Position numbers and translations under genes: made by a program. Positions 54,697 to 64,000 of a stretch of DNA of 64,000 nt are shown here, one piece after another (the stretch's first letter is position 1; each line of letters opens with the position of its first letter). The notes below the pieces were generated by a model, which was not told the DNA's origin, did not search any database, and saw only the letters and a list, made by a program, of their open reading frames with translations. Source of the DNA: Pseudomonas khavaziana (GTDB lineage: Bacteria; Pseudomonadota; Gammaproteobacteria; Pseudomonadales; Pseudomonadaceae); assembly GCF_019145205.1 (NCBI RefSeq), contig NZ_JAHSTT010000005.1:248001-312000 (forward strand), written 5' to 3'.

Positions 54697-55810
54697 GGGC
54701 GAGCATCGGTTTGTGCGTGCCCAGCACGGCGTGATAATGGCCCAGCAGGCTATCGACTACGGTGTCCCACGCATAATGCTGCTCAACGTGCTGCCGCGCC
54801 TGGGCGCCCAGGCGTCGGCTGTCGGCACCGAACAGTTCGCGCACCGCGTCAGCCATCGCCTTGGGGTTGTTGGGCGCACACAGCAGGCCACAGCGCTCGT
54901 CGACAATTTCAGTGAAGGCCCCGGCCGCAACGGCGACGACCGGGATGCCACAGGCCATGGCCTCCAGGATCACCAGGCCGAAGGTTTCCTGGTCGCCGCC
55001 ATGCAGCAAGGCGTCGGCGCTGGCCATCAGCCGGGCGACATGCTGGGCAGGGCGGAATCCATCGACCACGGTGACATTATCCGGCACGTTGGCCGGCATG
55101 CCCGAGCCCACCAGCAGCAAATGGTAGCCGTCGCCCAGGCGCTTCATGCAATTGAGCAGCACCGGCAGGTTTTTCTCCTTGGAACCGCGCCCGGCGAAGA
55201 TTAACAATCGGGTGTCTTCGCCTATCCCCAGCTCGGCGCGCAGGCCAGGATCGCGCACGTCGGGGGTGAAGGTCTGCAGGTCCACCCCCAGCGGTTGGAC
55301 GAAGACATTTCTGACCCCAAGGCCGGTGAGTTTGTCGGCCATCACCTTGCTGGGGGCCAGCACCCGGTCGAAATTCCCGTAGAGCTTGCTGACATACGCC
55401 TCGACGTTGGGCGTAAACCAGGGCCCCATGCGGTTGCTTACCAGCAGTGGCAGGTCGGAGTGGTAAAAGCCGATGACCGGTACGTCCAGCTGGCGCCGTG
55501 CATCGAGCGCGGCCCAGGCGGTGAGGTAGGGGTCGCCGACTTCGATAAGATCGGGCTGTAAATCGTGCAGCACATTTCGCCAGGGCGCCAAGCGGAGGGG
55601 GAAGCGATAGCCCTTGCCAAAGGGCAGGGCAGGCGCCGGCACCTTGAAGATCCCGTCGTGCTCGCTCAAGTGAGCGCCAGGCACCAGCAGGCTGTGGCGA
55701 ATCCCAGGCTTGAGCGCCAGGCGCCGGTGCTTGGCGTCGAGATAAGTGCGTACGCCGCCACTCGCCGGGGCGTAGAACATGGTTATGTCAGCGATATGCA
55801 CGATAAACAT
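54689..55810 (-). CDS. Glycosyltransferase family 4 (GT-B)
   Basis: This 373-residue glycosyltransferase has an N-terminal GT4-like acceptor domain (APASGGVRTYLDAKHRRLAL) and a C-terminal nucleotide-sugar domain with FAGRGSKEKNLPVLLN and the EX7E-type segment HGGDQETFGLVILEAMACGIP. It resembles enzymes acting on phosphatidylinositol or diacylglycerol glycans. It is the first gene of the operon with the deacetylase and YbhN-like genes, which together could build or move a glycolipid. Confidence 0.88.
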   Translation of the reverse strand: MFIVHIADITMFYAPASGGVRTYLDAKHRRLALKPGIRHSLLVPGAHLSEHDGIFKVPAPALPFGKGYRFPLRLAPWRNVLHDLQPDLIEVGDPYLTAWAALDARRQLDVPVIGFYHSDLPLLVSNRMGPWFTPNVEAYVSKLYGNFDRVLAPSKVMADKLTGLGVRNVFVQPLGVDLQTFTPDVRDPGLRAELGIGEDTRLLIFAGRGSKEKNLPVLLNCMKRLGDGYHLLLVGSGMPANVPDNVTVVDGFRPAQHVARLMASADALLHGGDQETFGLVILEAMACGIPVVAVAAGAFTEIVDERCGLLCAPNNPKAMADAVRELFGADSRRLGAQARQHVEQHYAWDTVVDSLLGHYHAVLGTHKPMLAHG

Positions 55811-55915
55811 CCCTCCGATCCATTGCTCTCATTAACGTGGACCTGAGACGCGCAGAGATGTTCGATTGGGATTGATGCCGTGAGGTATGTTCAAGCATTG
55901 AAAATGCTGGCAAAT

Positions 55916-55976
55916 GTGGGAGGGGTACGCCGCTGGACCCGAAGTTGTGTAGTCGAGTTGTCGCACCGCTTCCCAC
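55916..55976. repeat. REP doublet
   Basis: GTGGGAGGGGTACGCC and its inverted partner GCACCGCTTCCCAC flank a short loop in the gap between the glycosyltransferase and the chemoreceptor genes. Confidence 0.65.
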
Positions 55977-56011
55977 ATTTTGACTGAGTACCGCCAGCCC
56001 CCCTCTGTCTA

Positions 56012-57901
56012 TCAGATGCGGAAGCTGCCCACCAATTGCTTCAAGCGTGAAGCTTGCCGTTCCAGGTCCGAGCAGGCGCGCAGCGTCGATTGCAGGTTTT
56101 CCACGCCTTCCTGGTTGAGGGTGTTGATCTCGGTGATGTCCATATTGATCGACTCCACTACCGAGGTCTGTTCTTCGGTGGCAGTGGCGACCGACTGGTT
56201 CATGCCGTCGATCTCACCAATACGCTGGGTCACGCTGTTCAAGCGTTCGCCGGCCAGGTTGGCGATTTCCACGCTGTCCAGGCTGTGGCGTTGGCTTTCA
56301 CTCATGGTGCTTACCGAATCCCGCGCGCCGACTTGCAGCTCCTCGATCATCTTCTGCACCTGTTGCGCCGACTCCTGGGTGCGGTGGGCCAGGTTGCGCA
56401 CTTCATCGGCCACTACCGCAAAGCCGCGTCCGGCTTCTCCAGCGCGTGCCGCTTCGATGGCCGCGTTGAGCGCCAGCAGGTTGGTTTGCTGGGAAATGCT
56501 GGTGATCACTTCAAGAATCTGACCGATATTCACGGTCTTGCTATTAAGTGCTTCTATATTGCTGCTCGAGGCGCTGATCATGCTCGACAGCTGCGTCATC
56601 GCCTTGATATTGCGTTCAACCACCTGCTGGCCGTCTTCGGCCAAGTGCCGTGCATCGCTGGCCTGGTTGGAAGCTTGGGCGGCGTTGCGAGCGATCTCCT
56701 GGGCAGCGGCCCCCAGTTGATTGATGGCGGCGGCGACGCTGTTGGTGCGGTTGGCCTGTTCGTCGGAGTTGACCATCGACGAGTTGGAGGCGCTGACCAC
56801 GCGCAGCGCCACTTCATTGACCTGCTCGGTGGCTGACGAGACTTCGCGAATCGAGGTGTGGATGCGCTCGACGAAACGGTTGAAGGCAGTGCCCAAGGTG
56901 CCGAACTCGTCGTTGTTCTGGATGACCAGGCGGCGGGTCAGGTCGCCCTCGCCGTCGGCGATGTCCTGCATGGCGCGGGTCATCAGGTGCAGCGGTTGCA
57001 ACAAGACACGGATCAACATGCCCAGCAGGGCGATGATGATCACCACCGCAATGATCGTGGCGATCACGGCCGAGGTGCGAAATTCACTGAGCATGGCGAA
57101 CGACTTGGCTTTATCCACCGACACACCCAGGTACCAGTTCACCGATGGCAGGCCTTTGATCGGGGTGAAGGTCACGATGTTGGTTTTGCCGTTGGCTTGT
57201 ACTTCGCTGAAATCGCCGCTGATCTTCGGCGTGTCCTTTGGGTACACGTCAGCCAGGGTCTTCATCACGAGGGTTTTGTCCGGGTGCACCAGCACTTTGC
57301 CGTCGGCGCTGACCAGGAAGGCATAGCCCATGCCGCCGAAGTCCAGCGCGCCAATGTTATCCACCAGGGTTTGCAGGCTGAGGTCGCCGCCTACCACGCC
57401 GATGCTCTGGCCGGCCTTGGCGCTGGGAGTGGCAACCGAGATGATCAGTTGACCGGTGGCCGCGTCGATATAGGGTTCGGTCAGGGTTGAGCCGTTGCTG
57501 GCCTGGGCGCCCTTGTACCAGGGACGAACGCGCGGATCGAAGCCGTCGGGCATCTTTGTATCAGGGCGGATGGTGAAAGTGCCCTGGCTGTCGCCGACGT
57601 AGGTTGCCATGAATGAAGAGGTCAACGCTTTCTGTTCCAGCAGGCTGGCGACCACGGACGGTTCAGGGTTGATAGCAATATTTTGTGCTGCGTTTTCCAC
57701 CAGGGCGATACGCCCGGTGAGCCAGGTCTGGATATTGCCGGCGGTGACGTCGCCCATTTCATGCAGGTAGTTATTGAGGTCGTCGCGAATCGCGTTGCGT
57801 TGCAGGTAGTCGTTGTAGAGGGTGAACAACGCGAAGGCGGCGATGACGATAAGGGAGGCTGCAAGCAGGATTTTGTGGCTGAAGCGCAGATTTTTATTCA
57901 T
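56012..57901 (-). CDS. Methyl-accepting chemotaxis protein with dCache domain
   Basis: The 629-residue chemoreceptor has a first membrane segment (about 9-31), a periplasmic dCache_1 domain (about 35-275), a second segment ([20 protein letters not shown]), HAMP, and a signalling domain with the hairpin tip [20 protein letters not shown]. The sensor keeps [11 protein letters not shown] and the later Tyr and Asp (EPYID; VGGDLSL), like the amino-acid-binding motif of PctA-type receptors. One position is Phe where Tyr is usual, so amino acid sensing is likely but not certain. Confidence 0.9.
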   Translation of the reverse strand: MNKNLRFSHKILLAASLIVIAAFALFTLYNDYLQRNAIRDDLNNYLHEMGDVTAGNIQTWLTGRIALVENAAQNIAINPEPSVVASLLEQKALTSSFMATYVGDSQGTFTIRPDTKMPDGFDPRVRPWYKGAQASNGSTLTEPYIDAATGQLIISVATPSAKAGQSIGVVGGDLSLQTLVDNIGALDFGGMGYAFLVSADGKVLVHPDKTLVMKTLADVYPKDTPKISGDFSEVQANGKTNIVTFTPIKGLPSVNWYLGVSVDKAKSFAMLSEFRTSAVIATIIAVVIIIALLGMLIRVLLQPLHLMTRAMQDIADGEGDLTRRLVIQNNDEFGTLGTAFNRFVERIHTSIREVSSATEQVNEVALRVVSASNSSMVNSDEQANRTNSVAAAINQLGAAAQEIARNAAQASNQASDARHLAEDGQQVVERNIKAMTQLSSMISASSSNIEALNSKTVNIGQILEVITSISQQTNLLALNAAIEAARAGEAGRGFAVVADEVRNLAHRTQESAQQVQKMIEELQVGARDSVSTMSESQRHSLDSVEIANLAGERLNSVTQRIGEIDGMNQSVATATEEQTSVVESINMDITEINTLNQEGVENLQSTLRACSDLERQASRLKQLVGSFRI

Positions 57902-58106
57902 GGCTTGTAGGGTCCGCTAAGGTCTTAATATCCGAGGCGCGTCCTGGGCGGGAGGCGCAAAATGGCAGCGTCAAAAAAGGTGTGGTATTTCTGGTGATAG
58001 CTCCGTTGGTCCATATCGGAATTATCTGACCATTTTTTAGTCTTTGTCGGGCTTACATTTGTCTATATCGACCTCGCAGCACTAAAGATTAACCATAGGT
58101 GACGAA

Positions 58107-59585
58107 ATGCCTGACTCCACTCAACTGCTTATCGGTGCCGGCCCAGACGGCCAGCCCATCGCCCAGTCCATGCGCCTGGCCAACCGTCATGGGTTGATCG
58201 CCGGCGCCACGGGCACCGGCAAGACCGTCACCTTGCAGCGCCTGGCCGAAGCCTTCAGTGATGCGGGTGTGGCGGTGTTCGCCGCCGACATCAAGGGCGA
58301 CCTGTGCGGCCTGGGCGCCGCCGCCAACCCCCAGGGCAAGGTCGCCGAGCGGATTGCCGGCATGCCGTTCCTGAATTACACGGCCCAGGCGTACCCGGTC
58401 ACCCTTTGGGATATCCATGGCCAGTCCGGCCACCCACTGCGCACCACCATCAGCGAAATGGGCCCGTTATTGCTCGGCAGCCTGCTGGAACTCACCGACA
58501 GCCAGCAATCGGCGCTCTACGCGGCATTCAAGGTGGCGGACCGCGAAGGCCTGTTGCTGCTGGACCTCAAGGACCTCAAGGCGCTCCTTAACCACCTGCG
58601 CTATCACCCGGAACTGCTTGGCGAAGACGCGGCATTGATGACCACGGGCTCCAGTCAGGCGTTGCTGCGGCGGCTTGCGGTGCTGGAACAGCAAGGCGCC
58701 GAAGCCTTGTTTGGCGAGCCAGCGCTGCAATTGGAGGATATTTTGCAGCCAGCCAGCGATGGCCGTGGGCGCATCCACCTGTTGGACGCCAGCCGCCTGG
58801 TGCATGAAGCGCCCAAGGTGTACGCGACCTTCCTGTTGTGGCTGCTGGCGGAGTTGTTCGAACAGTTGCCGGAGCGCGGCGATGCCGACAAACCCTTGCT
58901 GGCGCTGTTTTTCGACGAGGCCCATTTGTTGTTCGCCGACACGCCCAGAGCCCTGCAGGAGCGTCTGGAGCAAGTGGTGCGCTTGATCCGTTCCAAAGGT
59001 GTCGGCGTGTACTTCGTCACCCAATCGCCAGGCGACCTGCCCGATACGGTGCTGGCGCAACTGGGCTTACGTGTCCAGCACGGCTTGCGCGCCTTTACCG
59101 CAAAAGAACAGAAATCCCTGCGGGCGGTGGCGGATGGTTTTCGGCCCAACCCGGCGTTCGATAGCTTGTCGGTACTGACAGAGCTGGGCACCGGTGAGGC
59201 GTTGGTGGGCACCTTGCAGGAAAAAGGCACGCCAGAAGTCGTCCAGCGCGTGCTGGTTGCCCCCCCGCAATCGCGGATCGGGCCGCTCAGCGAAGCCGAA
59301 CGTGCGGCCTTGGTCGCCAGTTCGCCGCTGCTGGGTCGCTATGACAAGCCGGTTGATCGTGAGTCGGCCTATGAGGTGCTGATGGCGCGCAAGGAACTTG
59401 GGCCTACTGGCGAGACTGCACCGACCGCCGAAGAACCGAGCTTTACCGACAAGGCCGGCGCATTCCTCGGCACCACCGCAGGCAAGGCGTTGAAGTCAGC
59501 GATGCAGCAGGCCGCCAACCAGATGGGGCGCCAGTTGGTGCGTGGCTTGCTGGGCTCGCTGCTGGGCGGCAGCAAGCGCAAATAG
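58107..59585 (+). CDS. HerA-like ATPase, DUF853 (YjgR family)
   Basis: The 492-residue cytosolic ATPase of the HerA/FtsK superfamily has Walker A GATGTGKT (residues 33-40), Walker B LLALFFDEAHLLFAD near 270 and a C-terminal tail rich in G and Q. YjgR-family proteins are widespread but their function is not established; DNA or RNA translocation is assumed. It stands alone on the plus strand and converges on the DUF721 gene, 4 bases away. Confidence 0.88.
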   Translation: MPDSTQLLIGAGPDGQPIAQSMRLANRHGLIAGATGTGKTVTLQRLAEAFSDAGVAVFAADIKGDLCGLGAAANPQGKVAERIAGMPFLNYTAQAYPVTLWDIHGQSGHPLRTTISEMGPLLLGSLLELTDSQQSALYAAFKVADREGLLLLDLKDLKALLNHLRYHPELLGEDAALMTTGSSQALLRRLAVLEQQGAEALFGEPALQLEDILQPASDGRGRIHLLDASRLVHEAPKVYATFLLWLLAELFEQLPERGDADKPLLALFFDEAHLLFADTPRALQERLEQVVRLIRSKGVGVYFVTQSPGDLPDTVLAQLGLRVQHGLRAFTAKEQKSLRAVADGFRPNPAFDSLSVLTELGTGEALVGTLQEKGTPEVVQRVLVAPPQSRIGPLSEAERAALVASSPLLGRYDKPVDRESAYEVLMARKELGPTGETAPTAEEPSFTDKAGAFLGTTAGKALKSAMQQAANQMGRQLVRGLLGSLLGGSKRK

Positions 59586-59589
59586 CGAC

Positions 59590-60045
59590 TCAGGGCTTGG
59601 GCCGGGCGTGGGCGGCCAGCCGCTCCAGGGCGGCACGCAGGTCCGGGTCGCTGATCCCGTCGGCCGTTGCCTGCAGGGTTTCGGCCGCATTTACCGACAG
59701 GTCCAACGTGTGTCCCACCGTGCGCTGCGGCACGGCGGGCGGCTGTACCTTGAATTGAATGCGCGTCAAACCGGCAAATTCATCGAATACCATCAATTGC
59801 CGCTGCAAGCGTTTTTGCTGGTAGCGCAAACGGGTCGCCCAATGGCCGTCGGTCACAATTAGCAGCAGGTTGCCTTCTCGCCAGGACGCCACGTGGCAGT
59901 GTTCACGGGCGGCTGGTTGCAGTTGGCTTTCAAGCAGGCGTTGTAAATGGCCCAAGCGTCGCGCCTGGCCGAAGATGGCTTTCAACGGCTTGGCTTCGCG
60001 GAGCAACACGCCGGGAGCGCGGGCTGTAAGAGGGCGAAATGCCAT
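59590..60045 (-). CDS. DUF721 protein (DciA-like)
   Basis: The 151-residue protein has the DUF721 core, a KH-like fold with REHCHVASWREGNLLLIVTD and ATRLRYQQKRLQRQL. DUF721 proteins include DciA, the replicative helicase loader or operator in bacteria lacking DnaC. Its place next to secA matches P. aeruginosa. It is divergent from secA. Confidence 0.8.
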   Translation of the reverse strand: MAFRPLTARAPGVLLREAKPLKAIFGQARRLGHLQRLLESQLQPAAREHCHVASWREGNLLLIVTDGHWATRLRYQQKRLQRQLMVFDEFAGLTRIQFKVQPPAVPQRTVGHTLDLSVNAAETLQATADGISDPDLRAALERLAAHARPKP

Positions 60046-60350
60046 GTCTGGACACCTTAAGTAACAGAGCGCTCATCTTAACAGAAAGCACCGATACGGC
60101 CCCAAGCCATGCTTCTGCAGGGCTTTTCCCATGAAATCAATAGGTAACTTCTTCACTTCATGGGTTGAAGTTCCAGCAAAAGCCCTTATTTTAAACAAGC
60201 CCTCTCACAGGCCCATGCCAGCATCGGGGAACAACGCCACTTTCCTCACCCACGTTTCAGGGTAGAATGCGCGTTCGCATGCGGCCGTGAGGGCTGCTCG
60301 GGCCACTGACGGTGCGCCCTCCATCCCTATGTGTGGAAGAACCTGCCGAT
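60046..60350. promoter_or_regulatory. Divergent DciA-secA intergenic region with secA promoter candidate
   Basis: A TAGAAT -10 at 60263-60268 with CTTTCC 17 bases upstream (60240-60245) is a reasonable sigma-70 promoter for secA. TTCATGGGTTGAAG at about 60157 is partly complementary to CTTCACTTCATGGG nearby. No secM-like gene is seen. Confidence 0.4.
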
Positions 60351-63086
<2,736 letters not shown>

Positions 63087-63114
63087 GATTTTCGCCTGAC
63101 GCTGCAACACCCCG

Positions 63115-63147
63115 CGCCGCGACCGGCACTAGCCGTCGCGGCGTTTT
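63115..63147 (+). terminator. Terminator of secA
   Basis: CGCCGCGAC and GTCGCGGCG pair around an 11-base loop, which can itself form CGGC-ACTA-GCCG, followed by TTTTG. Confidence 0.85.
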
Positions 63148-63210
63148 GCCATTAATTCCCACCGTCGATCACGACGGCACAGACATCACCTATTTTTGAG
63201 GAGCGCATTC

Positions 63211-64000
63211 ATGGCTGTTGGTCTTGGTCCTTTGCCCACATTGCACCCGGTTGCCGGTTTTGAGCTCGGTATCGCCTCGGCCGGCATCAAGCGCCCGGGG
63301 CGCAAGGATGTGGTAGTGATGCGCTGTGCCGAAGGCTCGACCGTCGCCGGTGTGTTCACCCTCAATGCCTTCTGCGCCGCGCCGGTGATCCTGGCCAAGC
63401 AGCGCGTGGCCGGTACGATCCGTTATCTGCTGACCAATACTGGCAATGCCAACGCCGGCACCGGCGAGCCTGGCCTGGTGGCCGCGGCGCGTACCTGTGC
63501 CAAGCTGGCCCAATTGACCGGCGTGGACGCCAGCCAGGTGCTGCCGTACTCCACCGGCGTGATCGGTGAGCCGCTGCCTGTGGAAAAAATCGAAGGCGCC
63601 CTGCAAGCCGCGCTGGATGACCTGTCTGTGGATAACTGGGCGGCTGCGGCCACTGGCATCATGACCACCGACACCTTGCCTAAAGGCGCAAGCCGTCAGT
63701 TCGTGCACGACGGCGTGACGGTCACCGTGACCGGCATCAGCAAGGGCGCGGGCATGATCCGCCCGAACATGGCCACCATGCTCGGCTATATCGCCACCGA
63801 TGCCAAAGTCTCCCGCGACGTGCTGCAGAGCCTGATCCTGGACGCGGCCAACAAGTCGTTCAACCGCATCACCATCGATGGCGACACCTCGACCAACGAC
63901 TGCTGCATGCTGATTGCTACCGGCCAGGCTGACCTGCCGCCCATCACCGAAGCCAGCGGCCCGCTGTTCGCGGCGTTGAAGCAGGCGGTGTTTGAAGTGT
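63211..64000 (+). CDS. argJ: Glutamate N-acetyltransferase/amino-acid acetyltransferase (partial)
   Basis: ArgJ recycles the acetyl group between acetylornithine and glutamate in arginine synthesis. The visible 263 codons, from ATG at 63211 behind GAGGAGCG, include [51 protein letters not shown] and [11 protein letters not shown]. The Thr of the ATML segment is the autocleavage site and nucleophile of the family. The frame runs off the window end without a stop; about 140 residues are missing. Confidence 0.95.
   Translation, partial: MAVGLGPLPTLHPVAGFELGIASAGIKRPGRKDVVVMRCAEGSTVAGVFTLNAFCAAPVILAKQRVAGTIRYLLTNTGNANAGTGEPGLVAAARTCAKLAQLTGVDASQVLPYSTGVIGEPLPVEKIEGALQAALDDLSVDNWAAAATGIMTTDTLPKGASRQFVHDGVTVTVTGISKGAGMIRPNMATMLGYIATDAKVSRDVLQSLILDAANKSFNRITIDGDTSTNDCCMLIATGQADLPPITEASGPLFAALKQAVFEV

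Overview
The window is a piece of a Pseudomonas chromosome, most likely from the P. fluorescens group. The evidence is the gap / edd-glk-gltR-gtrS Entner-Doudoroff locus with HexR-type operators, a MvaT-type nucleoid protein, the class I fumarase to pykA neighbourhood, secA next to argJ, and many REP/REPIN hairpins (GTGGGAGGGGGCTTGCCCCC and TAGGAGCGAGCTTGCTCGCG types) between genes. Core genes are GC-rich, densely packed and intact.

Left core (1-23,307): start of an ECF sigma gene with a Fur-type box; gap divergent from edd-glk and the GltR-GtrS two-component system; an AraC regulator; two small conserved genes; a flavin reductase; an MFS dicarboxylate transporter with a sigma-54 promoter next to its DctB/DctD-type regulators; fumarase; a ferredoxin reductase/enoyl-CoA hydratase pair; pykA; a lipoprotein; a PilZ protein; and the end of an envelope operon (moxR-DUF58).

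Island (about 23,308-45,139, ~21.8 kb): this block splits one operon. RDD, SpoIIM-like, DUF4129 and DUF4350 genes lie on its right and MoxR and DUF58 on its left, all on the minus strand. The break falls where the DUF4350 stop and the moxR start would share ATGA. The right end carries four coupled genes: three tyrosine recombinases of different lengths plus a small HTH/coiled-coil protein. This is the layout of GInt islands (ginABCD) and recalls Tn554. The cargo has lower GC. It includes an 868-residue putative M91 zinc-metalloprotease toxin; a GH18 chitinase joined in frame to an AA10 lytic polysaccharide monooxygenase, with no signal peptide; a LuxR-type quorum-sensing regulator broken in an A8 tract; and a phage-type lysis cassette (holin, small membrane protein, endolysin, nested Rz/Rz1 spanins). 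Together these look like a chitinolytic or insecticidal module released through a holin/endolysin/spanin route, comparable to the type 10 secretion idea described for chitinases of Serratia and Yersinia entomophaga. Around the cargo are IS66 and IS30 wrecks and several group II intron pieces, one nearly whole intron sitting inside an IS66 transposase.

Right core (45,140-64,000): the four upstream genes of the split operon; sbcB; mvaT; purU; a three-gene operon (glycosyltransferase, DUF2334 deacetylase, YbhN/UPF0104 membrane protein); a dCache chemoreceptor; a HerA-like ATPase (DUF853); a DciA-like DUF721 protein; secA; and argJ, cut by the window edge.
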